Part shown: in pieces, positions 34,268 to 46,595 of the stretch
Position numbering within the stretch: position 1 is the first letter of the stretch
Layout: each line of letters starts with the position of its first letter
Assembly (NCBI RefSeq): GCF_041296385.1
Contig: NC_091016.1
Span: 10,265,997-10,329,996, forward strand
Origin: Aphelocoma coerulescens
Lineage: Eukaryota > Chordata > Aves > Passeriformes > Corvidae
Reading direction: 5' to 3'
DNA: 64,000 bases
Program-made: the position numbers and the translations under genes
Notes under the pieces: generated by a model
The model's input: the letters and a program-made list of their open reading frames with translations, nothing else
What the model was told of the DNA's origin: nothing
Database searches by the model: none

Positions 34268-34655
34268 CTTCATGTACCCCACTGTTTCAGGAGAATATGA
34301 GAGGTGGCCCAGGGGTGGTCAAAGCCAGCAAGACCCATCTGTCCTGGCAGCTTTCCTCCGGGAGTAATCCTTGGTTGTATTGGATATGGGACATGCAATC
34401 ACCATTTTAGCCATAGACTCCTGGACAAGAATGAAAGTTCTTTTCCCTGGGAAGGAAAACACGTAGACCCACTGTTTCAGGTGCAGATGAAAGACAGAAC
34501 AAGGAAGGACAAGGCACTCGAAGAACGCCTTCTTTCTGGACGCGTCCTTCTGGGTGTGCTCAAGCTGCGTGGGCTCGGCAGCACTGAAGGTGTAAGAACC
34601 TGTTTCTGGCCAGGCAGTGTGCTGCAGTGCAAGGGCTGCGCCTTACTTTGTTGAA

Positions 34656-34827
34656 GCAGGCAGAGCATTCTCAGCTGAATCTGCTTGTTGAAGCAGCTCT
34701 GGGCTGGACATTTGCAAGTCGCTCCACTGAGCCCATGAAGCCGGTGCCCAGCTGCTTCGTTCTTCGCCTTCTGTGGTCCGGACAGGACTGAAGCGCAGCG
34801 ATGGCTTGGAGCTTTGCCGCTCTTCAG
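34656..34827 (+). repeat. Arm 1 of unit 4
   Basis: Carries the unit 1 arm-1 states at all four sites. Arm 2 lies at 35382-35553. Confidence 0.9.
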
Positions 34828-36505
34828 CGTGAACACTGCACGCAGCCACAGGCTGCTGTGCAGGGCTTTTCCTCAGCTCGACGTACAGTCATTCTCTTGC
34901 TGTTTCCCCGAGTCGAAAGTGTCCGTGTAGCTCTCTCGCTCAGCGAAAGGCGTCAGGAGAGAAACACTTGCTGGATGAGCTTTTCGCTGGCCAAGCCTTT
35001 CAACACAGCACCACCATTCGGGCAAAGGAGGAGGAGAAAGGAAAGAGCACCTTTTCGTCCCGGCACGTTCTTCTTTGCGAGACGCCTCTCCGCCTCTTCG
35101 CTCCCTGCAAGGCTGTAATGTGCGCGGTGGCACTTGGAAGCGAGAAGGCAGGTGCAGAGAGCACCGCGATCTGACGGCGCTGTGCCGGCTGGAAAGGAAA
35201 GAGGGCTGCCACTGGAATGCGGTGCAAATACAGGTTTGCACGCGTCGAGGGTAAGCGCCGGGTGAGCTTGCTGACCTAAAACCGTTCTCTGTGCCAGACA
35301 CAGGCATTGAGAATCTTTCCGTTAAGAATCAGGCTGCCACGCAAACAGAACGTGGTGCTGCCTAGCACTGCGAGGGAAAGTGCAGGCAGAGCATTCTCGG
35401 CTGAATCTGCTTGTTGAAGCAGCTCTTGGCTGGACATTTGCAAGTCGCGCCACTGAGTCCATGAAGCCGGTGCCCAGCTGCTTCGTTCTTCGCCTTCTGT
35501 GGTCCGGACAGGACTGAAGCGCAGCGATGGCTTGGAGCTTTGCCGCTCTTCAGATTGTTTACTGCAGGCATCTACATTTTTCTGTGCACGGATTTTCCTC
35601 AGCTGGACATAGAATTATTTTCTTGCTGTTTTACAGTGTCCAGACCATCTGTGTAGCTCTCGGTCAGGGAAATGCGTCAAGAGAGACGCCCTTGCTGGAT
35701 GAGCTTTTTGCTGGCCAAGCCTTTCGACATCCCACCACAATTGGTCGAGGACGAGGAGAAAGGAGGGGTAACAGGGTAATATCTCTACAGTGCATCAGGT
35801 CATGTGAAATTTGTGCTGCTGCTGCCTAGTGCCCTTGCAGCTATCTGGGGAAGCAATTGCCCTTCCCTTCAGTCTCTGAGTTTCGGAGAACACGAATGCA
35901 TGTAGGATGCAAGCGGAGGAGGGAAGTACAGAGTGCACCGGTGAGTTCGCTGTTGCTTACCTGGGGAGGGCGGAGGTGCAGCCCAGCACTGGCTTTGACG
36001 TCTACGGCCGTTCTCCAGGAGAGTAGCTGCTGGAGGCTGCCAAGGGAGCTGCGAGCACGAAAGTATAGCGGGCGTCTGTCTTAGAAGAAAGGCGCAGAGC
36101 CGCACTGTGATGCGCCCTTTCAGGAGGCTGCTTGGAGAAAGGGTGCTTTAGGAGGGCCTTCTGCTTTGACGCCTGCTCCTGGCTGAGCTCTAGCTGCAGG
36201 GACTCTGCAAGGCTGAACGACTAGGAAAGTGCCTATCTCCACGCTGTGGGATGAAGTGCTACGGCTCCGCGTTCCCTTTTGGAGACGCGAGGACTCCCTC
36301 AGCCGGCTTGGCTTGTGAACGAGCCTGCTGGACTTCTGCAACTCGGTGCACTGCACCTGCAAGCCCGGTGCTCTGCGGCTTCATTTTTCGCCTCACGTTA
36401 TCCGCACGGAAGGGAAGCCCAGCGAGGGCACTGAACTTTGCCGCTTTTGCTCGTGCATGCTGCACGCACCCTCGGTGTAGCGTGCACGATTTCTTTCCAC
36501 AGCTC

Positions 36506-37217
36506 TATAGGAGAAAGGCTCGCGAAGGGTGTCTGGACTTCAGGCGGCTCTCTTGAAAGCTGTGTATTGCATAGGCGAAGTTACAGCATTTCAGGGAGTG
36601 GGTATCCAGAGCCAGCCCTACAGCTGTCAGCTACAGCTGGTAGGCATACCTGGAGCCGCTTTCTGTTCAAGTTAGAAAGCATTATGTATTTTTCTTTGCT
36701 GAGTATCTCAATACATAGCAACCAATAAGCACCATACAACAATACCTTTACATTTGCCTGTAGCCTATCATGACTACTACCATTACCATATTATAGTCAT
36801 TCTTATCCAATCACAAGAGTAAGTATGTTACAATTTAAGCTTACAGTGGAAAATTCTCAGACCTCTCTTCTTCTTGCTACATCGACATTTCTTGTTTGCC
36901 TGCGATAGCTCTCTTTTTGGTAAAAACATGTTTTCTATTTCCTTATGGCCTTCTTGAGACTTATTTACTTGGTGAAAAACATGTGCTTGTTTGTACTCAC
37001 ATACCGGTGTCCTAATAAAAAACATCTCCTTCCAACTCAATCTCCAACCTTTGCCTTCTCAGTTATTCAGTGATCAGTGTTTCAGCAAAACACCTTTTAC
37101 TCTCTGTCAAAACTCGTTTCCATTTCTACCTCATGCTAAGTTTCTACATTCAGAGATCTTTCTGTCAAGCCTACATAGCTGTGAAACTTTCTTACCAAAC
37201 TTTCATCCTCTCCAACA
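36506..37217. mobile_element. AT-rich insertion in the module, unit 4
   Basis: Same junctions as in unit 1. Carries G37106, shared only with unit 6. Confidence 0.55.
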
Positions 37218-40200
37218 AGCTCGAGCTACAAGGACACCCTTTCAGTTTCGCTGAGTCCACGCTGCCCACGTAGCTGTCGCTGAGCGAAGTGTGCCAGGGG
37301 AGAAGCACTTGCTGGAAGAGTCTTTCAATGCGCACGGCTTTGAAGGCAGCACCACAATGTGGGCCACGAGAAGGGGTGAGGAGGAATGTGGTGTCGTCCT
37401 GGCACCTTTCTCCTGTGTGAGCTGTCTACCGAAGCTCTTTGCTCCTTGCGAGACGGCAGCGTGCGCCGGAGTACACTCGAGCCGAGGAGCGGGCAGACAG
37501 CATCGCCATCTGACGGGCGCTTTGCAGCTTGCCGCAGAAAGCGCTGCACTGCCGGGCACAGTGTTCCGGGCGAGAAGCAGAAGACCGTCCGCCTCCGGGG
37601 GAACGAAGGTACGGCGTGCTCGAAAAGGCGAAGAACGAAGCCGCGGAGCGCCGGGCTCGCGTGCTCGTTGTACGGGCTGCAAGACGAGCGTGGCTGCCAC
37701 TCTCCTGCCTGCTGAATTGACGTTATAGCCTTGGGAAGGAGGAAGTTCCACGGCACTTTCCTGTGCTGCTGCTGCCTATTCCTCTTGTAGCTCTCTGTGG
37801 AAGCATTTGCGCTTCCCTTCAGTCTCCGTCTTTCCGAGAACACGATGGTAGTAGCATGCAGCGGAGGAGGGAAGAACAGAGCGCACCGGTGAGTCTGGTG
37901 CCGCTTACGTGCGGAAGGCGAAGGTGCAGCCCAGCCCTGGCTTCTACTTCTCGGGCCGTTCTCCAGGAAAGCAGCTGCTGGAGGCTGCCAAGGGAGCTGC
38001 GAGAGTGAAAGCAAGGTGGGCGTCTGTCTTAGAAGAAAGGCACAGAGCCACAGTGTCATTTGCGATTTCCGAAGGCTGGTTGGAGAGGCGTGCTTTAGGA
38101 AAGCCTTCTGCTTTGACGCCTGCTCCTGGCTGAGCTCTAGTTGCAGGGACTCTGCAAGGCTGAACAACTAGGAAAGTGCCTATGTCCACGCTGTGGGATG
38201 AAGCACTATAGCTGCGGCTTCCTTTCTGGAGCAAGCAAGAATGCTCTCAGCCGACTCTGCTTGTGAACGAGCCCTTGCTGGTCTTGGGCAATTTGGTGCA
38301 CTGCACACGCAAGCCCAGTGCTCTGCAGCTAAATTGTTTGCCTTAAGTGGTCTGGACTGAAGAGAAGGCCAGCGATGGCAGTGAACTTTGCTGCTTTTCC
38401 GCGTGCATGCTGCACCCACCAACGGTGCACCGTGCACGGTTTCTTTGCTCAGCTCGAGCTACAGCGACACCCTTTCGGTTTCGCTGAGTCCACGCTGCCC
38501 ATGCAGCTCTCACTCAGCGAAGTGCGCCAGGGGAGAAGCACTTGCTGGAGAAGTCTTTCAATGTGCAAGGCTTTGAAGGCAGCACCCCAATCGGGACATG
38601 AGGAGGGCTGATGAAGAACGTGGTTCTTTCTTGGCAACTTTCTCCTGTGCGAGATGTCTACCGAAGCTCTTTGCTCCTTGCCAGACTGCAGTGTGCACCA
38701 GAGTACACTCTGGCCGAGAAGGAGAAGGCAGACAGCACCACCATCTGACGGGCCCTATGCAGGTTATGACAGAAAGCAGACTGCCCCTGGAAGGCACTGG
38801 CAGCTACGAGTTCCCCAAGTGTCAGGGGCAAATGCTGGGCGAGCTCGTCATCCTGGCACGGTTCTCTGTGCGAGAGCGACTTCTCAGCGGTCCTTCTCGT
38901 GGCCCCGATTGCGCTGCTGTGTTTTCAAAGTCCTGCACACTGAAAGACTCATCCAGCAAGTGCTTCTCCCCTTCAAGTTTCGCTGAGCGAGAGCTACCAT
39001 GGGTAGTGTGGACGCCGCGAAACCGAAGGGGTCTCCCGCTAGCTCGAGCTGCGGAAAAACCGTGCACAGCACACTGACAAGCGGCAAAGCACAATGGCCT
39101 CGCTCGGCTTCTCTTCTGCCCAGACAACGAAAGGCGAAGAACGAAGCCTCAGAGCACCGGGCTTGTGCGTGCAGCATTGCAGAAAGCGCAGAGACGCCTA
39201 TCGGGAATTTCGGTCCTTGCGAGAGAGTCTTGTGTGCCTCGTGGTGCTTCGAGCCGAGAAAGACCGGGCAGACAGCACCGCCACAGAGGGGGCGCTTTTG
39301 CACCTTGTAAAAGGCAAGAGGACTGCTCCTGGAAGGTGGTGCGAATCCCTGTTGCCACTAGTGTCAGGAGCAAAGTGCTTGCAAGCTTATTGTCCTGGCA
39401 CAGCTCTCTGCGGGAGACGTAGCCGAGAAGCTTTCCGCTTAGCTTGGGATCGCAAGAGGGACAGATTGTGCTGCTACGTAGCGCTGGGAAGGAGAGGTGC
39501 AGGGCCCAGGCGTGTTTGGGCAGAAGCAGTGCACTGGAGCGCTTGGCTGCCGACACAGCGTTCCGTGCGAGAAGCAGACCGCTGTTCGCCTCCGGGAGAA
39601 TGAAGGTACGGCGTGCTCGAAAAGGCGAAGGACGAAGCCGCAGAGCACCGGGCTGGTGTGCGCGTCGTATGGGCTTGCAAGACGAAGGGTGGCTGCTGCA
39701 CTCCTGCCTGCTGAATTGACGTTCTAGCATTCGGAAGGAGGACGCTCAAGGGCACTTGCTTGTGCCGCTGCCTCTTCCTCTTCCAGCTCTAGGTGGAAGT
39801 GATTGTGCTTCTTCTCAAGATTCTTGTGGAAACTCTTTTGTTGAACTTTGGAGTGCAAAATCCTGGGAACTGAATGTTACATTCCATCTAGAACGAAAGT
39901 TTTATTCCTCAGTTTTTGTCAGGAACAGCTAGAATGGAAAACACATCTTGGCTTTTTGCATTCCCTTCAGAGAATATTAACACTACGCAAATCGATGCCA
40001 CGATCTATTCTGTCACCTAAATTTACTGTTTCAATCATGCACTCATACGCTGCTCGTCTGAAATTTTCTGTCCAGATTCATTTGACCTCACGCATCTTCT
40101 GTTTTGCAGTACCAACAAGTCTTGCTACAGAAAGACATGCTAGATCAGCAGCAGTGTTTAGGTAGGCCTTTGGTACGGCAGTATCTGAACAGCACGCAAC

Positions 40201-42920
40201 TCATACCTCAGCAATTCTCCCTGTGGCTCTGCTATGCGTGCTCTCGCATTTTTTCTCTCTCACTGAGCCTAAACTGTAGAACAAAAACATCCAGGAACTG
40301 CTGCCATGGGAATGCACAAAGACCAAAATCCCAGAGGTGGCCTGTACATTTCCTTTGCAGCCCCTGAACCATATCAAACGCACTGCTGGTCTGTACTTTT
40401 CTTTCCAGTGACACATCACATTCAGTCGAGCGGATACTGCAGACAAACCGAATCACTTCCAGCTAGCGAGCTCCAATACGAAAATGTGGCCGCACAGGAA
40501 GCTTTCACTGGCCTTGCATGGTACAGTTGCAAACTTGCACTATGACTGCAGTCAAATGGTACTCAGGGCTTTTACATTGCGTCTGTACACTGCACACACC
40601 CGACGGTGTTCTGTGCCTTCACTGTCAGTTTGGCTACCATCAAGTACTTTCATGTTCCCAAGGTGCCTATTTGGCACAAAGAAAAAGATACCAGCCTTGC
40701 TGGACTGCGACTTCTTCTGCCAGTCTTTCACGTACACACTTCTCACTGGGGCTATGCACCTTTCTTCTAAGCTGTGTGGAAAGTCACATTCTTTACACTC
40801 ACAGATGCCAGTTTCCATCCTTAAAAGAGCCCGCAGCTCTGCCCATGCAAGCAGTCTGAGAACCGAAGCCCGCTGGCAGCATTCAGCTTTGTCTCTTTTC
40901 AGAGCGTGTACTGCACACAGCACAGTATGCTGTGGGGGGTTTTCCTCCGTTATAAGTACAGTCATACTCTTTCTGTTCCACTAAGTCCACATCATCCATC
41001 TACCTCTCGCTCAGGGAAAGGCAGTAGGAGAGAGAAAAGCAGTTGCTGCATTGGTCTTTCCGAGTCCATGATTTTCAACAAACCGCCGCACTCTGGATGA
41101 CAAGGGGGTGCAATGGGAGGGTCTGCTGTTCTTGCTCAAGCTGGCACTTTCATGAGCTAATGTTTGTGTAGGATGTTCACAAGTTAGTATCTGGACTCTG
41201 CGAGAGTGAAAGACAGCGCTGGGGAGCTCACATTGCCCTCTGAGTGTGGTGCAAATAAGAGTTTGTACCTGGAAGGGGGAGATCAGTGAAATCTTTTTGT
41301 CCTGACACGGTTGATTTGAGAGCAGTGGTGTTTTCAACTTGGCTCTGCACTTTGGGTGGTTTATAGCTAGGTGAGGGGCCTTTCCTTCTTTTGCAAGTCC
41401 CCCCTGCCATGCTGGGGTTGTTCTTCTGAGTGCTGACAGCGCGCAGGTTAAAGTTAACTGCTCCTCATGGCGCCCAGCACCATTCATGTGGCAATAGTTT
41501 GTTCCTTTGCGGATCCTGGCTCTTCGAATGTCTTTTGATTTCGTCCGGAAGACACTTCCATGTGGAGACAGCAACAGGTTGCTGAATGGGCACCTTTTGT
41601 GACCAATATTTACACTTGATGAAATTAGTGCATCAGGATGGTGATAGGCAACCAATGACCACTCAATTAACACTTACAATATTACTAACTTAAGCGAAAC
41701 GAGGTTTTGCAAATGGCAATCTCTCCTTTGTACTGATACAGCCCTAATTTAATTTTCTTCAATGCACCAGCCTCAAGCACGGTGCTCTGCATGATTGCAA
41801 GTAAGAATTGCAAGATTGCAAGTAGGAACATTTAGTTGGAAAGGAAAGCTGATGGCACAGGTTCACATGACGCTGTTTCTATTCTTCAAAGTGAATGTGA
41901 AACCCACTCTAACTTATTATCCAAATAGGAGAGCACCAGGGAATGCTCATACTTTAAAGGTAGCAGGGAAAAGAGCTCAGAAGCTTGGCTCTTGCATTCC
42001 CTCTCTAACAGTTCAACAGCTCTAGCCCAGAGAACTGCCTACTAGGAAGAGCCATTAAATTCACATGCTCTTCTATGTGCACTTTCCTCCTCAGCTTTAA
42101 GTACCATCATAATCCTTCAGTCTCACAGAGTCAGGATGCAAACAGAATTTTATCAGGGGCTGCTAAAGTCAGCAGGATGCAAATTTGTTCAACAGCTTGG
42201 CTTTTTCATTCCTTCTCTAACAGTTCAACAGCTATAGCCCACAGAACTGCCCATGAGGAAAAGCCATTAATTCGCTGAGAACACCCTACATGCAGATCCA
42301 AAACTGCTTTCTTTGCCAAAGAGAGAAACTATGAGCCCATCTCAGAAGAACTGGGATCTCCTCCTCCAAAATAGAAAACATCCAGGAACTGCTCCCATCC
42401 AATGTGCCAGAACACTGTTACTGGACATTACCTGCCCTGGTGTCTAAATCAGCTGCACACCAAGGATGAGCATAGCTGCTTGTCTTGGCTTACTGCCAAG
42501 AGTTCAGAAGACCACCTTTCAGAAGTGGAAACGACATGCCAAAATTGACTTTTTCAGGAGACTGCCTTGAAAATAGGGCGTAGCAACTCCATACTTGTAC
42601 AAATCAAGGCAGTGCTTCTACACCAAATATGCCAGGACAGAAAGTTGCTGCTGCCCTTTACCTCCACTAGGCAGCTTCTTATGTGCACCTGAAACACTGG
42701 GGCTAGGTGCTTTCCTTCCCATGGAAAAGCATTGTCATCCTCTCTGAGGAACTGGCGTGCTACTGCCAATATTGAATATATCTAAGAATTGCTCCTACAC
42801 AAGAGGTGCCAGGAGAGAAATGTCTCAGTTGAGTTTACTTCCCCATGGGACCTTATCATCTGCTCCACCAACACTGGGATTCAGACCTTTGCATTCCAAG
42901 GAAAGGCATTATGAGTCACT

Positions 42921-44371
42921 TGGCCTTGCGTTGCCTTCAGTACCATTGCCTGGTTTTTCCTAGCCTACCCTTGCTTTGCCTTCCTTGGCTACGTCTCTCT
43001 TGCCTATGTCTCCCTTGCCCTGCCCTGCCCTGCCTATGATTTCCTTGCTTTGCCCTGCCTTGCCTTTTCTTCCATGCAGGCAAGGCAATGCAGTCAAAGC
43101 AAGTTTAGGCAATTCTAGTCAAGTCAAGGGAAAGTTAGGGAAAGCAAAGCAAGAGCAGTGAGCAGGCAGCAAAGTAGGGCCAATGAGTGCGAGGCAAGAG
43201 AAGGCCCAGAAGTTGTAGTTCGGAAGGCAGGGCATAGGAAGGTAAGTCCAGTGATGCAGAGGGCAGGCAAAGACAAGAAAGGCTAGGCAAGGAAAGGCCA
43301 GCCAAGAAAGGGGTAGGCAAATAAAAACAGGGAATGCTTACACAAAGCAATGTGAAGCAAGGAACAGCTAGGCAAGTCAAGGCAAGAACACAGAAAGGTC
43401 AGTGGAGTAAGGCAAGCAAGGGAGAGATAGGAGAAGCAAGTTAAATCAAAGGAGAGGAAGACAAGACATGGAAGGCCAGGGAAGGAGGCAGTAGGCAGGG
43501 GCTGGTTATGAAAGGCAGTGCAAGGCTGTTGCTGTTGAGACGGTCACGACACACATACACTCTCTGCCCCGAGCAATGGCAAAAAACCACTTGTATTATT
43601 TATGCATCTTCTCTTATGCACTTTTTTAGCTACATGTGCATGGACTATTATTTTGCTATAATACAATACTATTGGTTGTCTATAGTGTACACACATTCTT
43701 TGCTAAACATCAGCCAGTATCGTCCCTTTTGCAGCTGTTACAACTTCTTTCTGTTGTTTATCTTCTTGCTTCTGCAATTCTCACGGGTACAAAATGATTG
43801 TATCAACGGAAATGTCTGTGAGGCCTTCAGACCAGCTGTTGGTTCCCACAAAAGGCAAAGGAGTGGTAGACAAAAGAAGGCCAGGAATCTGTAGGCAAAG
43901 CAGGGATTGGGAGGGGTAGGCAAAGGAAAGCAAGGCCATGTTGGAAAGGGGCACAAATGTCAAGAAGGGCAAGGGTTATGCAAGGCAGTGCAAGGCAAGG
44001 GAAGGGTAGGCAGGCCAAGGCAAGACAAGAGCATGGAGGGGTGGTGCAGAAAAGGTGATGATCGGATGGATAGGCCAGTCAAAGGTGGGTAGGTGTGGGT
44101 AGACTAGGCGAGGGAAAGAGGGGTAGCAGGGCAAGGCAAGTGTTGGCTTTGCAAAGCAAGGCAAGAGAGACTTAGGCAAGGCCAAGAGAGTCATAGGAGA
44201 AGCAGGCAAGACAAGACCAGGAAACAAGGGGTAAGAAAGTCAAGGTGGGAGATTGGTGAACAAGGCCATGCAATGGAGACATAGGAAGGGCAAGGGAGGT
44301 ACACAGAGGTGTCTGTAAGGCAATGCAAGGCTGGGCTCTGCATGGCAAGGGATGATCAGGTATGGCAATGC
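42921..44371 (+). repeat. Pentamer block with LTR-like insertion, unit 5
   Basis: Strand switch near 43076. Collinear with unit 1 with no length change detected. Confidence 0.85.
43527..43850 (-). mobile_element. Solo-LTR-like insertion, unit 5
   Basis: Same site, orientation and flanking hexamers as in unit 1. Confidence 0.6.
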
Positions 44372-44759
44372 CTTCATGTACCCCACTGTTTCAGGAGAAT
44401 ATGAGAGGTGGCCCAGGGGTGGTCAAAGCCAGCAAGACCCATCTGTCCTGGCAGCTTTCCTCCGGGAGTAATCCTTGGTTGTATTGGATATGGGACATGC
44501 AATCACCATTTTAGCCATAGACTCCTGGACAAGAATGAAAGTTCTTTTCCCTGGGAAGGAAAACACGTAGACCCACTGTTTCAGGTGCAGATGAAAGACA
44601 GAACAAGGAAGGACAAGGCACTCGAAGAACGCCTTCTTTCTGGACGCGTCCTTCTGGGTGTGCTCAAGCTGCGTGGGCTCGGCAGCACTGAAGGTGTAAG
44701 AACCTGTTTCTGGCCAGGCAGTGTGCTGCAGTGCAAGGGCTGCGCCTTACTTTGTTGAA

Positions 44760-44931
44760 GCAGGCAGAGCATTCTCGGCTGAATCTGCTTGTTGAAGCAG
44801 CTCTTGGCTGGACATTTGCAAGTCGCGCCACTGAGTCCATGAAGCCGGTGCCCAGCTGCTTCGTTCTTCGCCTTCTGTGGTCCGGACAGGACTGAAGCGC
44901 AGCGATGGCTTGGAGCTTTGCCGCTCTTCAG
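44760..44931 (+). repeat. Single recombinant arm of short unit 5
   Basis: The same 726-bp loss, but all four diagnostic bases are in the arm-2 state (G44777 first). A crossover would therefore lie within the first 17 bp or so of the arm, a different position from that in unit 2. Confidence 0.9.
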
Positions 44932-45883
44932 ATTGTTTACTGCAGGCATCTACATTTTTCTGTGCACGGATTTTCCTCAGCTGGACATAGAATTATTTTC
45001 TTGCTGTTTTACAGTGTCCAGACCATCTGTGTAGCTCTCGGTCAGGGAAATGCGTCAAGAGAGACGCCCTTGCTGGATGAGCTTTTCGCTGGCCAAGCCT
45101 TTCGACATCCCACCACAATTGGTCGAGGACGAGGAGAAAGGAGGGGTAACAGGGTAATATCTCTACAGTGCATCAGGTCATGTGAAATTTGTGCTGCTGC
45201 TGCCTAGTGCCCTTGCAGCTATCTGGGGAAGCAATTGCCCTTCCCTTCAGTCTCTGAGTTTCGGAGAACACGAATGCATGTAGGATGCAAGCGGAGGAGG
45301 GAAGTACAGAGTGCACCGGTGAGTTCGCTGTTGCTTACCTGGGGAGGGCGGAGGTGCAGCCCAGCACTGGCTTTGACGTCTACGGCCGTTCTCCAGGAGA
45401 GTAGCTGCTGGAGGCTGCCAAGGGAGCTGCGAGCACGAAAGTATAGCGGGCGTCTGTCTTAGAAGAAAGGCGCAGAGCCGCACTGTGATGCGCCCTTTCA
45501 GGAGGCTGCTTGGAGAAAGGGTGCTTTAGGAGGGCCTTCTGCTTTGACGCCTGCTCCTGGCTGAGCTCTAGCTGCAGGGACTCTGCAAGGCTGAACGACT
45601 AGGAAAGTGCCTATCTCCACGCTGTGGGATGAAGTGCTACGGCTCCGCGTTCCCTTTTGGAGACGCGAGGACTCCCTCAGCCGGCTTGGCTTGTGAACGA
45701 GCCTGCTGGACTTCTGCAACTCGGTGCACTGCACCTGCAAGCCCGGTGCTCTGCGGCTTCATTTTTCGCCTCACGTTATCCGCACGGAAGGGAAGCCCAG
45801 CGAGGGCACTGAACTTTGCCGCTTTTGCTCGTGCATGCTGCACGCACCCTCGGTGTAGCGTGCACGATTTCTTTCCACAGCTC

Positions 45884-46595
45884 TATAGGAGAAAGGCTCG
45901 CGAAGGGTGTCTGGACTTCAGGCGGCTCTCTTGAAAGCTGTGTATTGCATAGGCGAAGTTACAGCATTTCAGGGAGTGGGTATCCAGAGCCAGCCCTACA
46001 GCTGTCAGCTACAGCTGGTAGGCATACCTGGAGCCGCTTTCTGTTCAAGTTAGAAAGCATTATGTATTTTTCTTTGCTGAGTATCTCAATACATAGCAAC
46101 CAATAAGCACCATACAACAATACCTTTACATTTGCCTGTAGCCTATCATGACTACTACCATTACCATATTATAGTCATTCTTACCCAATCACAAGAGTAA
46201 GTATGTTACAATTTAAGCTTACAGTGGAAAATTCTCAGACCTCTCTTCTTCTTGCTACATCGACATTTCTTGTTTGCCTGCGATAGCTCTCTTTTTGGTA
46301 AAAACATGTTTTCTATTTCCTTATGGCCTTCTTGAGACTTATTTACTTGGTGAAAAACATGTGCTTGTTTGTACTCACATACCGGTGTCCTAATAAAAAA
46401 CATCTCCTTCCAACTCAATCTCCAACCTTTGCCTTCTCAGTTATTCAGTGATCAGTGTTTCAGCAAAACACCTTTTACTCTCTATCAAAACTTGTTTCCA
46501 TTTCTACCTCATGCTAAGTTTCTACATTCAGAGATCTTTCTGTCAAGCCTACATAGCTGTGAAACTTTCTTACCAAACTTTCATCCTGTCCAACA
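45884..46595. mobile_element. AT-rich insertion in the module, unit 5
   Basis: Same junctions as in unit 1, but with three private bases (C46184, T46493, G46588), more than any other unit has here. Confidence 0.55.

Larger units (their letters stand above)
29588..39691. repeat. Macrosatellite unit 4 (type A, long, 10,104 bp)
   Basis: A long unit with type A markers T35709, C38667 and G39188. It shares G37106 (unit position 7519) only with unit 6. The one private change found is A35367. By eye it differs from unit 6 at about two bases, the closest pair in the window. Confidence 0.97.
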
